Positions 50,150 through 59,742 of a DNA stretch of 64,000 nucleotides are shown here, piece after piece. Source of the stretch: Limosilactobacillus panis (GTDB taxonomy: Bacteria > Bacillota > Bacilli > Lactobacillales > Lactobacillaceae); NCBI RefSeq assembly GCF_019797825.1, contig NZ_CP081855.1:620001-684000 (forward strand), in the 5' to 3' direction. The notes under the pieces were generated by a model that saw only the letters and a list, made by a program, of their open reading frames with translations, searched no databases and had not been told where the DNA came from. Numbering within the stretch: position 1 is the first letter of the stretch; each line of letters opens with the position of its first letter. Made by a program: the position numbers and the translations under genes.

Positions 50150-51001
50150 GTGACAGTTAAACCAACGTTAGTAATTGAGGACTTTACTGCCCTGGGACAG
50201 ATTTCCATGGTGGCAGCGACAACTATCCTCCAAGCAATGGGGAAGTCAACTGCCCTATTACCTACCGCAGTCCTTTCCACGCAAACGGAAGGCTTTGGTC
50301 AGCCCGTTGCTATTGATACCCAGCATTGGTTACCGCAAGCCATTAACCAATGGGATCACGCCGGCCTTGTCCTCGATAGTGCCTTGATTGGCTACTTGGG
50401 GAACCCAGCGCTGGCCCATTCGATTGCCCGGCTTCTTGATCACTACCATCCCCCAATCCGGGTAGTTGATCCGGTGATGGCTGACGAAGGTAAGCTTTAC
50501 CCTGGCCTTTCATCCAAGCTCCCCAGTGCGCTCGAAGAGTTGTGTAGGCGGGCAACCGTAATTACACCTAACTGGACGGAGTTATGCCTTCTAGCCGGTA
50601 AGCAACCCCAGAGGTTCAAAGTCGGTCTCCTTTCCGACCTAATCGCCCAACTGCGGGTAGCGGGTATTTCTGCGGCCGTGGTAGTAACGGGAATCGTCAG
50701 GGGGGAGCAGGTCAGCTGTTGCCTCTGTTCTAAAGCTGGCTATCGTTGGTTTGATTCGCCGCGCTGTCCCGGGCATTTTTACGGGAGCGGCGATGCTTTT
50801 GCCGCCTTGCTGTGCGGTTACCTGGCACAGGGGTGCCCACTAGAAGGGGCAGTTGAAAAAGCCAGTCAAGCGCTAGCAGTTGCTGTTGAAGAAACTCAAC
50901 TTTTAAATAATCAAGGCCGGCGGTACGGAATGAAAATGCAAAAACTACTTGCCTACTTATCAAGGGAGGACGAGAATTGTGAAAACGCAGCAAACTACTA
51001 A
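50150..51001 (+). CDS. pdxK: pyridoxine/pyridoxamine kinase
   Basis: Phosphorylates vitamin B6 vitamers in the cytoplasm. It has 283 residues of the ribokinase-like ThiD/PdxK fold: VIEDFTALGQISMVAATTIL, VVDPVMADEGKLYPG, ITPNWTELCLLAG, and the anion-hole GHFYGSGDAFAALLCGYL with the catalytic Asp. The GTG at 50150 fits AAAGAGG better than the GTG at 50141. It overlaps the S-component gene by 23 nt, so kinase and vitamer uptake are coupled. HMP kinase activity is an alternative. Confidence 0.85.
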   Translation: MTVKPTLVIEDFTALGQISMVAATTILQAMGKSTALLPTAVLSTQTEGFGQPVAIDTQHWLPQAINQWDHAGLVLDSALIGYLGNPALAHSIARLLDHYHPPIRVVDPVMADEGKLYPGLSSKLPSALEELCRRATVITPNWTELCLLAGKQPQRFKVGLLSDLIAQLRVAGISAAVVVTGIVRGEQVSCCLCSKAGYRWFDSPRCPGHFYGSGDAFAALLCGYLAQGCPLEGAVEKASQALAVAVEETQLLNNQGRRYGMKMQKLLAYLSREDENCENAANY

Positions 51002-51482
51002 GAAGCTAACCCTGGCGGCGATGTTGATTGCCCTGTCAATCGTTTTTGGCCGGGTTTTCCTGATTCCATTGCCCTGGACCCATGGGAACGTTAATCTTTG
51101 TGATGCGGCAATTTTTGTTGGGGCGTTGCTCCTAGGGCCCTGGTACGGAGGAATTATTGGCGGCAGCGCAGGCCTCTTCCTTGACCTCTTGTCTGGATTC
51201 GGTCAGTACGCCCCGTTTTCCTTCATTGCTCACGGACTGGAAGGCTTAGTTGCCGGCTGGCTGATACGGTGGTTCCCGAATCGCTGGGGGCAGCTTCTCG
51301 GCTTAGTCTTCGGGGTGGTAGTCATGGTGGTCTGCTACTTCTTTGCAGATGCTATTCTTTACTCCTGGAGTACAAGCGCCCTTGGCGTAATTCCTAACAC
51401 CCTCCAGGGAGTTCTTGGGGCGGTAGTAGCCGCGTTGTTTGAACGCCCTTTGAAACGTAATTTGCACCTGTCTTTTAAATAA
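50979..51482 (+). CDS. ECF transporter S component, probably for vitamin B6
   Basis: Substrate-binding membrane subunit that joins the shared ECF energy module. It has 167 residues and six hydrophobic segments. KLTLAAMLIALSIVFGR at the start carries the small-residue AxxxA motif for docking to EcfT, and WTHGNVNLCDAAIFVGALL continues the family pattern. The GTG start follows AAGGGAGGACGAGAATT. Coupling to a pyridoxine kinase suggests pyridoxine or pyridoxal; specificity is inferred only from context. Confidence 0.85.
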   Translation: MKTQQTTKKLTLAAMLIALSIVFGRVFLIPLPWTHGNVNLCDAAIFVGALLLGPWYGGIIGGSAGLFLDLLSGFGQYAPFSFIAHGLEGLVAGWLIRWFPNRWGQLLGLVFGVVVMVVCYFFADAILYSWSTSALGVIPNTLQGVLGAVVAALFERPLKRNLHLSFK

Positions 51483-51494
51483 GAGAGGAAGATA

Positions 51495-52214
51495 ATGATG
51501 AACATATTAATGATTGAAGACAACCATTCTGTTTGTGAAATGATGGCAATGTTTCTTAAAAAGCAAAACTGGTACTACGAATTTGCTTACGATGGGATCG
51601 AGGCGGAAGAGAAGTTTAAAGCGGATCCCGACAAATGGGACATTATCCTGTTGGACCTGAACCTTCCTAAGAAAGATGGTATGCAGGTTGCTGCTGATAT
51701 CCGCCGCATTTCATCTACCGTGCCGTTGATTATGCTAACGGCGCGGGACACGGAAAGTGACCAGGTCCTCGGCCTCAAAATTGGGGCAGACGATTATGTT
51801 ACCAAGCCCTTTAGCGCAATTACCCTGATTGCCCGTATTAAGGCCCTCTATCGGCGGAGTCAACTCGGTAAGACCGCTAATTCAGCCCAGCAAAAGGGCG
51901 ATAGTGGCTTTGATGTCCAAACGAAACACTTCCGGATGAACACCGAGACCCGGGAAGTATACCTCTACGATAAGCAGATCACCGACCTGACCCCCAAGGA
52001 GTTTGACCTTCTGAAGACTCTGGCCAGCAAGCCCCGCCAGGTATTCACCCGCGAACAATTGTTACAGCTTGTCTGGGACTACGAGTATTACGGGGATGAA
52101 CGAACTGTTGATGCCCACATTAAAAAGCTCCGTCAAAAGTTGGAAGATCTAGGCCCGCAGGTGATTAAAACCGTTTGGGGAGTAGGCTATAAGTTTGATG
52201 ATGAGAATAACTAA
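51495..52214 (+). CDS. OmpR-family response regulator
   Basis: Protein of 239 residues: receiver domain with phospho-Asp in IILLDLNLPKKDG (about residue 53) and LTARDTESDQVLGLKIGADDYVTKPF (given in part: GLKIGADDYVTKPF), then a winged helix (LTPKEFDLLKTLASKPRQVF, DERTVDAHIKKLRQKL). Cognate kinase follows with 1 nt between stop and start. Stimulus unknown. Confidence 0.95.
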   Translation: MMNILMIEDNHSVCEMMAMFLKKQNWYYEFAYDGIEAEEKFKADPDKWDIILLDLNLPKKDGMQVAADIRRISSTVPLIMLTARDTESDQVLGLKIGADDYVTKPFSAITLIARIKALYRRSQLGKTANSAQQKGDSGFDVQTKHFRMNTETREVYLYDKQITDLTPKEFDLLKTLASKPRQVFTREQLLQLVWDYEYYGDERTVDAHIKKLRQKLEDLGPQVIKTVWGVGYKFDDENN

Positions 52215-52215
52215 A

Positions 52216-53691
52216 ATGAAATTAATGTATCGTTTAATGCTGAGCTTCTTTGCGATCATTATGTTATTGATGATCATCCTCAGCTTCTCGTTCATTAACG
52301 TTACAAATCGGACCCTCTACCATAACGCCTGGTTCCAGCTGCGGAATGATGCCGACAGTCTTGTCCAGGATGCCATCCGTTACAACCCCAGTGACCATAG
52401 CTTTGAGGGCTTTGCCTCGCCGGCTTTGAATAGCAACGCTAAGCTCTTGTCCGACCAGAATGTCCACTTCGCTATCTATGATGCGACCCATAACCAGGTC
52501 TTTGCGAGCAACGGCTTTACCCCCACGATCACTGCTGACAAGTGGGCAAAGTTAAAGAAAGGGAAGACCATCTACGTCCGAATTGCCACCCCCCAACTTT
52601 CCCGCAAGGTCGCCGATACCCGCCTTCCGCAGATGACGGAAATCATACGGCCTTACCGGGTTAAAAATAGGTTGGTTGCTGTGGTCGCCATCGCTACTTT
52701 CGTGTCGTCGATTGAGCAAAACATGCACCAGATTAAGATCAACCTAATCATGGCCCTGCTGGTGGCCGGCCTGTTAACCTTACTAGTGAGCTATTTTTTT
52801 GCCCGTTCAATCACGCGGCGGGTCCGTAACCTCCAGCAGGTAACCGCTCAAGTGGCAAGGGGAAACTATGATGTTCAACTGCCCGCTCTGGGAAAGGATG
52901 AGATTGGGGATCTTGGCCGGAGCTTTAACCAGATGACGGCTTCTCTTAAGGCCTCCCAGGAGGAAATTCATTGTCAAGAGGAACGGCGCCGCCAATTTAT
53001 GGCCAACGCTGCCCATGAGATGCGAACCCCGCTGACAACGATTAATGGGATCCTAGAAGGCTTCCAGTATGATGTCATCCCGGAAGAAGATAAGAAACAC
53101 AGTATTGAGTTAATGCAAAACGAGACTAAGCGTCTGATTCGGCTGGTAAATGACAATCTGAACTACGAAAAAATTCGGACGAACCAGATTACGATGGAAC
53201 GAAAGCTGTTCGACGCATCTGCAGTTTTACAGAACCTAGAGGAACAACTGAGTAAGAAGACCCAGGCCCAGGGTGATACATTAGACGTTGACGTTGCTAA
53301 GGGCCTGCTGGTTTATGCTGACTATGACCGCTTCGTGCAGATTATGTTTAATATCATCCAGAACGCAATTCAGTTTACCCAAAATGGTCAAATTAAGATT
53401 CGCGGTAAGCAGGTCGAAAACGGTACCCAGTTTACCGTTCAGGATAACGGTATCGGGATGACCCCTGAGCAGTTAGAAAATATTTGGGAACGTTATTACA
53501 AGGCTGACCGTTCCCGGATGAATGCAAAATACGGCGAATCGGGCCTGGGGCTGGCAATTGTCCACCGCCTTGTTCAACTCCACGGGGGTAAGATTACTGC
53601 CCAAAGTGAGTACGGAAAGGGAAGCACATTCACCGTCTATTTTCCTGACGAAAAGACCGCCCTTAACAGTAAAAAAGAGGCCGATGATTAG
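52216..53691 (+). CDS. sensor histidine kinase
   Basis: Membrane kinase partner of the regulator upstream. It has 491 residues from this ATG: a membrane helix (about 5-27), an extracytoplasmic sensor of about 140 residues, a second helix (about 175-195), HAMP (SITRRVRNLQQVTAQVARGN), the phospho-acceptor HEMRTPLTTINGILEG, and the ATPase domain with NIIQNAIQFT (N box), DNGIGM (G1) and GESGLGLAI (G2). It lies between the B6 genes and the glucose-uptake gene. Confidence 0.93.
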   Translation: MKLMYRLMLSFFAIIMLLMIILSFSFINVTNRTLYHNAWFQLRNDADSLVQDAIRYNPSDHSFEGFASPALNSNAKLLSDQNVHFAIYDATHNQVFASNGFTPTITADKWAKLKKGKTIYVRIATPQLSRKVADTRLPQMTEIIRPYRVKNRLVAVVAIATFVSSIEQNMHQIKINLIMALLVAGLLTLLVSYFFARSITRRVRNLQQVTAQVARGNYDVQLPALGKDEIGDLGRSFNQMTASLKASQEEIHCQEERRRQFMANAAHEMRTPLTTINGILEGFQYDVIPEEDKKHSIELMQNETKRLIRLVNDNLNYEKIRTNQITMERKLFDASAVLQNLEEQLSKKTQAQGDTLDVDVAKGLLVYADYDRFVQIMFNIIQNAIQFTQNGQIKIRGKQVENGTQFTVQDNGIGMTPEQLENIWERYYKADRSRMNAKYGESGLGLAIVHRLVQLHGGKITAQSEYGKGSTFTVYFPDEKTALNSKKEADD

Positions 53692-53784
53692 TAAAGTTTT
53701 ATGATCAAGGCCAATTTTTTATAAAGCACTTACTTATTAATAGTATCAACCGGTTAACATGGTAGACCAAAAAAATAGGGGTTG

Positions 53785-53798
53785 TGCAAGCGTTTCCA
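53785..53798 (+). promoter_or_regulatory. CcpA cre site upstream of glcU
   Basis: TGCAAGCGTTTCCA matches the cre consensus TGNAANCGNWNNCA fully; 49 bp before the gene. Confidence 0.75.
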
Positions 53799-53846
53799 GT
53801 ATGATAAACTATCTCTTTGTAGATTGATTGATAGGAGAGAATTGTT

Positions 53847-54737
53847 ATGTTTCTAAGCTATTTACTCGCATTGGTCCCGGCCATTGGTTGGGGGATTATG
53901 CCATTAATTACTGGAAAGGTCGGCGGTTCCACCGTTAACCAGACATTTGGAATTGGGGCTGGTGCCACCATCATTGGTTTGCTGGCCTTTGTAATTGCTC
54001 ACTTGACGGGAAACCCGGATGCAGTGATTGTTAGTGCCCGCGGCTTTTGGATTTCCGTCCTCTGTGGGGCCCTGTGGTCGACTGGTCAAATTGGTCAGTT
54101 CGTTTCCTTTAAGCGGATGGGGGTTTCAAACACCATCCCGCTTTCCACGGTGTTCCAGTTAATTGGTAATTCCCTGATTGGGGTAATTATCTTTGGCGAA
54201 TGGCACACTGCCACTGCCCGCCTGATTGGTTTTGGGGCCCTGGTAATTGTTATCATTGGTGCCTTGATGACGTCCGTAACCGACCAAAGTAGCGGAAAAA
54301 AGATCACCATTCAAAACTTCTTCTTCCTGCTGATTACGACCTTTGGTTACTGGGTTTACTCTGCCTTTCCTAAGATTCCATGGTTGGCAAATGAAAAGTC
54401 ACTGGGGATCTTCCTTCCGGAAATGCTGGGAATCCTGTTAGGGTCCGTTATTTACACCATTGCTTCTGGAAACATCTCTGCATTTAAGCAGCGTGAACAA
54501 TACCTCAACATCTTTGGGGGCCTTTCTTGGGGTATCGCTGCCCTGGCATACATTTTTGCCGGACGGGCCCTCGGGGTCAACGTTGCCTTTGTTTTCACCC
54601 AGTTAAACGTGGTGATTGCAACAATTGGTGGGGTTTTCGTTCTGCATGAACAAAAAACCCATCGTGAAATGGGCTTTACGATTGCCGGAATTATCTTCAT
54701 CGTTGCCGGTAGTATCTTAACCGCATTTGCCCACTAA
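53847..54737 (+). CDS. glucose/ribose-uptake protein (GRP/GlcU family)
   Basis: Proton-coupled sugar uptake protein of the DMT superfamily. It has 296 residues and ten hydrophobic segments. Seen: LVPAIGWGIMPLITGKVGGS at the N-terminus, GALWSTGQIGQFVSFKRMGV and NVAFVFTQLNVVIATIGG late in the protein. A perfect cre box upstream indicates CcpA control. Substrate is probably glucose, as in the Staphylococcus and Bacillus GlcU proteins, but ribose is not excluded (rbsK is at 20.4 kb). Confidence 0.88.
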   Translation: MFLSYLLALVPAIGWGIMPLITGKVGGSTVNQTFGIGAGATIIGLLAFVIAHLTGNPDAVIVSARGFWISVLCGALWSTGQIGQFVSFKRMGVSNTIPLSTVFQLIGNSLIGVIIFGEWHTATARLIGFGALVIVIIGALMTSVTDQSSGKKITIQNFFFLLITTFGYWVYSAFPKIPWLANEKSLGIFLPEMLGILLGSVIYTIASGNISAFKQREQYLNIFGGLSWGIAALAYIFAGRALGVNVAFVFTQLNVVIATIGGVFVLHEQKTHREMGFTIAGIIFIVAGSILTAFAH

Positions 54738-54776
54738 GCAAAAAGATAATAATCGATACTGAATAATATTTGAAAA

Positions 54777-54824
54777 CACAAAACGAGGGTGGAAGAACGA
54801 TAGCTTCCCATCCTCGTTTTGTGT
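54777..54824. terminator. bidirectional terminator, glcU / acetyltransferase
   Basis: Long stem ACAAAACGAGG-TGGAAG / GCTTCCCA-CCTCGTTTTGT between convergent genes. Confidence 0.9.
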
Positions 54825-54825
54825 C

Positions 54826-55440
54826 TTAGTAAGGATAGTTATTCATCCGGTCGGCCCCGGTAATCTTGCGTACGGCCTTTGCGGGGACCCCAAGAACCAG
54901 GGAATCGGCCGGCATGTTGTGGGTAACCACCGCCCCGGCGCCAATTACGCAGCCGTCACCAATCGTCACTCCTGGGCAAATGGTAACGTTGGAAGCCAGC
55001 CAGCAGTTGTTGCCAATTGTCACCGGCTTACCGAATTCGATGTCGGTGACCTGGCCACTATCCTGCTTGCGAATGTTTCGTTGTGAATAGCACAGTGGGT
55101 GCATGGCGGTGACGATGGAAACGTTCGGTCCACACATGACGTTATCACCAATTTTAACCGGGCAGGTATCAAGAATTGTCAGGTTGAAGTTGGCATAGAA
55201 GTTTTTGCCAAGGCTGGTAAAGCGGCCATAGTCGACGTGAATGGGCCCTTGCAGGTAGACGCCTCCCTGGTGGTCAGAAAAGAGGTGGTCGATAATTGTG
55301 TCGCGTTCAACCGTATCCTCATCGGCGGTCAGGTTGTAATCTCGGCAAAGACGATGGGCAAGTTGCGCGAACTGATTTAGCTCGGCGGTATCCGGGCAGT
55401 AGGGCTTGCCCGCGAGCATATCTTTAGTATTTTGTTCCAT
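54826..55440 (-). CDS. sugar O-acetyltransferase (maltose/galactoside type)
   Basis: Acetyl-CoA-dependent acetylation of sugars, cytoplasmic. It has 204 residues: an N-terminal Mac domain (DMLAGKPYCPDTAELNQFAQ), then a left-handed beta-helix of hexapeptide repeats with the catalytic His in the VSIVTAMHPL loop and VTIGNNCWLASNVTICPGVT (LbetaH). The start follows AAGGAGTGACTTTT. Divergent from pgi; they share a region with a cre box. Confidence 0.9.
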   Translation of the reverse strand: MEQNTKDMLAGKPYCPDTAELNQFAQLAHRLCRDYNLTADEDTVERDTIIDHLFSDHQGGVYLQGPIHVDYGRFTSLGKNFYANFNLTILDTCPVKIGDNVMCGPNVSIVTAMHPLCYSQRNIRKQDSGQVTDIEFGKPVTIGNNCWLASNVTICPGVTIGDGCVIGAGAVVTHNMPADSLVLGVPAKAVRKITGADRMNNYPY

Positions 55441-55479
55441 TAAAAGTCACTCCTTTGTTAACCTTATTATCACAAATGA

Positions 55480-55493
55480 TGTAAACGTTTGCA
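55480..55493. promoter_or_regulatory. cre site between the acetyltransferase gene and pgi
   Basis: TGTAAACGTTTGCA is a fully palindromic, perfect match to the cre consensus, 40 bp upstream of the acetyltransferase and 87 bp upstream of pgi. Confidence 0.75.
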
Positions 55494-55580
55494 ACAAGTG
55501 CCCAAAGGATTGAAACCGGCTTCGTAATTCGCTATTATTTAGTGGTGAAGTATTTTTAATTTAAGAAAGAGGCTCTGAAA

Positions 55581-56939
55581 ATGACAACAGTAAAATTTGA
55601 CAGTAGTGCCTTAAAACAATTTGTTCACGACAACGAATTAGGTGAAATGCAGGCAATGGTCAATGCCGCTAACGACGAACTCCGTAATGGGACCGGTGCT
55701 GGGGCGGACTTCCGTGACTGGCTCCATTTGCCAACCGAATACGACAAGGACGAGTTCGCCCGGATCAAGGCGGCAGCCAAGAAGATTCAATCCGACTCCG
55801 ACATCCTGGTCGTTATCGGAATCGGGGGTTCCTACCTCGGTGCTCAAATGGCCATCGACTTCTTGCACAACACCTTCTACCAGGCCCAAAGCGCCAAGGA
55901 CCGCAAGTACCCACTAGTAATCTTTGCCGGTAACTCCCTGAGCTCCACCTACGTTCACGACCTCTTACAACTGATCGGTGACAAGGAATTCTCCGTCAAC
56001 GTTGTTTCTAAGTCTGGGACAACCACGGAACCATCAATTGCCTTCCGGATCTTCAAGAAGAAGTTGATTGAAAAGTATGGCCTAAAAGAAGCCAACAAGC
56101 GGATCTATGCCACGACTGATAAGGCTAAGGGTGCTTTGAAGACCGAAGCCGACGCCAACGGCTACGAATCCTTCGTTATTCCAGACGGGGTCGGTGGTCG
56201 TTACTCCGTCCTTTGCCCAGTGGGTCTCCTGCCAATCGCCGCTTCTGGTGCCGACATTGATAAGCTGATGGAAGGGGCTGCCCAAGCCGAAAAGGACTAC
56301 GTTGACCCTGACCTGACCAAGAACGAAGCTTACCAATACGCTGCCTACCGGAACATCCTTTACCGGAAGGGCTATGAAACAGAGCTCCTCGAAAACTACG
56401 AACCAAACATGCGGATGTTTGCCGAATGGTGGAAGCAATTAGCTGGTGAATCCGAAGGTAAGGACCAGAAGGGAATCTACCCATCCAGCGCTAACTTCAC
56501 CACCGACCTCCACTCCCTGGGTCAATACATCCAGGAAGGGCGCCGCTTCTTGATGGAAACCGTTGTTAAGCTGGACAAGCCTAACTTCGATGTTGAAATT
56601 CCTAGTGAAGACGACAACCTGGACGGCCTGAAGTACCTGGAAGGTAAGACAATGGACTTTGCCAACACCAAGGCCTACGAAGCCGTGGTCGCTGCCCACA
56701 CTGCTGGTGGCGTTCCGGTAATGACGGTCCACATTCCAGAAGAAAATGAATACACCCTCGGTTACCTGATCTACTTCTTTGAAGTTGCCATGGGTATCTC
56801 TGGGTACCTGAACGGGATTAACCCATTCAACCAACCTGGGGTTGAGGCCTACAAGACCAATATGTTTGGCTTGCTGGGCAAGCCCGGTTACGAAGAAGTC
56901 GGCAAGAAATTGCGGGCAGAAATGGAAAAGAACGAATAA
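55581..56939 (+). CDS. pgi: glucose-6-phosphate isomerase
   Basis: Interconverts glucose 6-phosphate and fructose 6-phosphate in the cytoplasm. It has 452 residues, the short Firmicute form. Seen: [54 protein letters not shown], the catalytic Glu in [13 protein letters not shown] and the Lys near [14 protein letters not shown]. Extreme codon bias indicates very high expression. Ribosome site AAAGAGG. A terminator follows directly. Confidence 0.97.
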   Translation: MTTVKFDSSALKQFVHDNELGEMQAMVNAANDELRNGTGAGADFRDWLHLPTEYDKDEFARIKAAAKKIQSDSDILVVIGIGGSYLGAQMAIDFLHNTFYQAQSAKDRKYPLVIFAGNSLSSTYVHDLLQLIGDKEFSVNVVSKSGTTTEPSIAFRIFKKKLIEKYGLKEANKRIYATTDKAKGALKTEADANGYESFVIPDGVGGRYSVLCPVGLLPIAASGADIDKLMEGAAQAEKDYVDPDLTKNEAYQYAAYRNILYRKGYETELLENYEPNMRMFAEWWKQLAGESEGKDQKGIYPSSANFTTDLHSLGQYIQEGRRFLMETVVKLDKPNFDVEIPSEDDNLDGLKYLEGKTMDFANTKAYEAVVAAHTAGGVPVMTVHIPEENEYTLGYLIYFFEVAMGISGYLNGINPFNQPGVEAYKTNMFGLLGKPGYEEVGKKLRAEMEKNE

Positions 56940-56947
56940 GATTGACG

Positions 56948-56972
56948 GAGGCGGTGAAACGCCTCTTTTTTG
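56948..56972 (+). terminator. terminator after pgi
   Basis: Stem GAGGCG / CGCCTC, 6-nt loop, TTTTTTG tail. Confidence 0.85.
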
Positions 56973-56975
56973 ATT

Positions 56976-57182
56976 ATGGAGAAAAACAAAATCATTAAAA
57001 ATCGGCAGATAATCCAACGGCGGTTAGTGGCCTGGATTGTCTTAACTATCTGCTTTCAAACCATTGCCGCAATCACCTCCTGGTTAATTGTGCAGATCAT
57101 TGCCTGGATGTCAGCGGGATACTGTGTTATCTTAATCATCCTCTATTGCTATTTGGAGTGGCGACTGCTTCATTTGCAGTGA
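56976..57182 (+). CDS. hypothetical small membrane protein, 68 aa
   Basis: Frame of 68 residues with a basic N-terminus (EKNKIIKNRQIIQRRL) and two hydrophobic helices (about 19-40 and 43-62). No ribosome site is visible before the ATG, which lies next to the pgi terminator tail, so its expression is doubtful. Topology (positive N-terminus, two helices) is nevertheless protein-like. Not recognised. Confidence 0.45.
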   Translation: MEKNKIIKNRQIIQRRLVAWIVLTICFQTIAAITSWLIVQIIAWMSAGYCVILIILYCYLEWRLLHLQ

Positions 57183-57241
57183 TTAGCCACGTGTTATAAT
57201 AGATTTAATGGATTAATTAGGTAGAGTTAGGAAAGTATTAT

Positions 57242-58420
57242 ATGACAATTGATCACCGTAATTTATCACGAATTAACAACCGAAAACTAGTTTTACAACA
57301 GCTTTTTAACAACAAGGAGACCTCCCGGGCGGAGATTGCCCGTCAGTTGCACCTAAACAAGTCGACAGTTTCATCAATCTATAGTGAACTAGATGACGAA
57401 GGCTTTATCGAAGAAGTCCGCCAGGGGGAATCGACCAGCAGTGGTGGCCGGAAGCCGCACCTGGTTTGTTTAAACCACAACTATGGCTTCTTCGCTAGCT
57501 TTAGTATTGGGACATCATACATGGCCTCCATGTTCAACTACACGAACGGGGAGATCATCCAGTATAACCGTCAGCCAATCGAACAGTTTGATATTCTGAA
57601 CATCATGCAAATGATTAAGAAGGAAATCAAAAAAATGCAAAAAGTCGACCAGACGGGGCATGGCCTTCTGGCGATTGGTTTTTCCATCCACGGGATTGTC
57701 TACCAAAACAAGGTCCTGGATTCGCCATTCCTGGAATTGAACGGGATTGACCTGCAAGAATACTTCGAGAAGGAGTTTGCGGTCCCGGTTGTCCTGGAAA
57801 ACGAGGCCAACCTGGCCGCTGTCTTTGAGAAGGACTACTATGCGGCCGACAACATTTCTGACCTGATTACTATTAGTATCCACCGGGGAATTGGGGTCGG
57901 TGTTATCGCCAACGGTAGCCTGTACCGGGGAAACCGGGGAATGGCTGGAGAAATTGGCCGGACCTTGATGAATGACCATGCTGGTAATGGCCATAAGTTG
58001 GTAAAAGTCGAATCACTCTGTTCAGAGGATGCCATTATTAACCAGGTCAAGGAGGTCAAGGGCCTCAAGGAAATCGACAGCGACCAGCTTGTTAAGCTTT
58101 ACCATTACGACAGTCAGGTGCTGCGTATCTTTGACCATGCGATGGAACTGATTGCGGAAGCCTCATACAACGCCATCGTTTCCTTTGGCCCGCAGGAAGT
58201 TTACTTTAACTCCACCTTGTTTGAAGATATTCCGGAACTGTTTAAACAGGTTCAGGGAAAGCTCATTGAGATGGGGGCCTTTTCACCAATTAAGATGATT
58301 AAGGGCGCCCGGATGGCCTCGCTTTTGGGGGCCAGCTCGTTGGCAATTCACCAAGCGCTGAATCTAGAAGACTTCCAGTTGAAGCTTCAATGGCCAAACG
58401 AAGTCGAAAATATTGACTAA
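57242..58420 (+). CDS. ROK-family transcriptional repressor (XylR/NagC type)
   Basis: Repressor with an N-terminal winged helix (SRAEIARQLHLNKSTVSSIY, about 27-46) and a ROK sugar-binding domain (about 75-390) with VPVVLENEANLAAVFEKDYY and ISIHRGIGVGVIANGSLYRG. It lacks the Cys-rich zinc loop of ROK kinases (GMAGEIGRTLM is followed by no CxCGxxGC), as usual for XylR-type repressors. Very similar in plan to the ROK repressor on the other strand just downstream; both may respond to xylosides. Monocistronic. Confidence 0.9.
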   Translation: MTIDHRNLSRINNRKLVLQQLFNNKETSRAEIARQLHLNKSTVSSIYSELDDEGFIEEVRQGESTSSGGRKPHLVCLNHNYGFFASFSIGTSYMASMFNYTNGEIIQYNRQPIEQFDILNIMQMIKKEIKKMQKVDQTGHGLLAIGFSIHGIVYQNKVLDSPFLELNGIDLQEYFEKEFAVPVVLENEANLAAVFEKDYYAADNISDLITISIHRGIGVGVIANGSLYRGNRGMAGEIGRTLMNDHAGNGHKLVKVESLCSEDAIINQVKEVKGLKEIDSDQLVKLYHYDSQVLRIFDHAMELIAEASYNAIVSFGPQEVYFNSTLFEDIPELFKQVQGKLIEMGAFSPIKMIKGARMASLLGASSLAIHQALNLEDFQLKLQWPNEVENID

Positions 58421-58427
58421 TAGTAAA

Positions 58428-58486
58428 GTAAAGGACCCTTAGCCCCTCCGGAGGTTTCCCGGAGAGATAAGGGCCCTTTACTTTTG
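58428..58486. terminator. bidirectional terminator between the ROK repressors
   Basis: 14-bp stem GTAAAGGACCCTTA / TAAGGGCCCTTTAC (one mismatch) enclosing a second hairpin CTCCGG/CCGGAG. Confidence 0.85.
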
Positions 58487-58492
58487 TTTAGT

Positions 58493-59662
58493 TTAACCGA
58501 CTGAAGTTGTCCATTTAAAGTCTAGGTCCCGATCAGGTAGTTCAATTACCTGGCGGATGATCATTGCGGCTGCGCCTAGGAGAGAAACATAACGGGAGCC
58601 ACTTATGACTGAAACGGGAATGGTGACCGCGTGCTGTTGAGCAGTAGCTTTAATTTTTGTGATAAGCTGAGGAATGAGCTCAATCAATGGGGAATTGATG
58701 AATATTTCTTCCGGCCCGTACAGCATCTGCAGATCAAACAACAGTTGACCTGTGACTTCCGCAAAAGAAGTTATGACACGGTCAACCTTGGGTCTGCCCG
58801 TAGCAACCACCCGTTTTAAAGTCGAGTAGTCTGCGTGTGGGTTAATACCAACGGCTTTAGTGATTGCTGCCTGAAGATGGTCAACAGACAAGTAGTCACC
58901 AATCTCTTGAAATTGCCCCATCAAATTAGGGACTTTGACGCTTCCTAACTCACCGGTCTTTCCCTGAAAGCCACTGAAGAGGTGGTGGTTGGCAACTACT
59001 CCAATCCCAGGACCCCGGTGGATGCTTAAAACAATAAAGTTAGCTGGACTGACATGGCGGGCATAATCGCGTTCGTAAATGGCGGCTAGGTTAGCCTCGT
59101 TTCCGACGATAACGGGAACATGGTAGTGGTTGGTAAAATACTGTTGGAAGTTGATTCCATTCATAGGGTAATAAGGTGAATGGGTAACCTTATTGTGGTC
59201 GACGATTGCGTGGATCGATATACTGATGCCAAGCAATCCGTGTGTCGTATCGTGTCGATTAGCTGCCTTGTGAAGCTGACGATTAATCAGTTCCATGACA
59301 GTAATAATATCTTGACCACAGGTATCGAAGCGCTGAAAACCGATTTCTTTGCCGTTTACGTAAAGAAACATTGTATAGAGGTGAGCGTAGGTAATATTGA
59401 AGCAGGCAACATAACCGTAGTGTCCATTGAAAGTGTACAGTTCAGGCTTCCGACCACCTACAGTAGTTGACTTTCCATGGCCCAGGTGGTGGATGTAACC
59501 CTGAGTATCAAGTTCATCGAACAAAGAGGAAATTGTCGACCGGTGAAGGCCGGTGTACCGAGCAATATCTGCCCGCGAAATCGCCTGATGGTTAAACAGT
59601 TGCTGCTTAACAGTGCTAAGGTTAATACAACGGGTGGGACTGTGGTTGATTAAATAATCCAT
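58493..59662 (-). CDS. xylR: ROK-family repressor, probable XylR
   Basis: Protein of 389 residues: winged helix SRADIARYTGLHRSTISSLF, then a ROK domain with VPVIVGNEANLAAIYERDYA and LSIHRGPGIGVVANHHLFSG. It has the same layout as the repressor at 57242 (shared NEANLAA and IHRG motifs). It lies downstream of the alpha-xylosidase on the same strand, which matches the xylR-xylQ neighbourhood of lactobacillar xyloside loci. The ATG at complement 59662 follows AAAGGAATCATT; an upstream ATG at 59677 is an alternative. Confidence 0.82.
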   Translation of the reverse strand: MDYLINHSPTRCINLSTVKQQLFNHQAISRADIARYTGLHRSTISSLFDELDTQGYIHHLGHGKSTTVGGRKPELYTFNGHYGYVACFNITYAHLYTMFLYVNGKEIGFQRFDTCGQDIITVMELINRQLHKAANRHDTTHGLLGISISIHAIVDHNKVTHSPYYPMNGINFQQYFTNHYHVPVIVGNEANLAAIYERDYARHVSPANFIVLSIHRGPGIGVVANHHLFSGFQGKTGELGSVKVPNLMGQFQEIGDYLSVDHLQAAITKAVGINPHADYSTLKRVVATGRPKVDRVITSFAEVTGQLLFDLQMLYGPEEIFINSPLIELIPQLITKIKATAQQHAVTIPVSVISGSRYVSLLGAAAMIIRQVIELPDRDLDFKWTTSVG

Positions 59663-59680
59663 AATGATTCCTTTCAAAGT

Positions 59681-59716
59681 AAGAAGCTGGGAAAAATTTG
59701 CTTTTCCCAGCTTCTT
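59681..59716 (-). terminator. terminator between xylQ and xylR
   Basis: Perfect 15-bp stem AAGAAGCTGGGAAAA / TTTTCCCAGCTTCTT with a 6-nt loop; it separates the xylosidase message from the repressor gene. Confidence 0.85.
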
Positions 59717-59742
59717 AGTTGTTTTTAAACGTGATGACTATA

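Noticed and set aside
54866..55380. Plus-strand frames opposite the acetyltransferase
   Set aside because: Shadows of a clear hexapeptide-repeat gene; no family pattern of their own.
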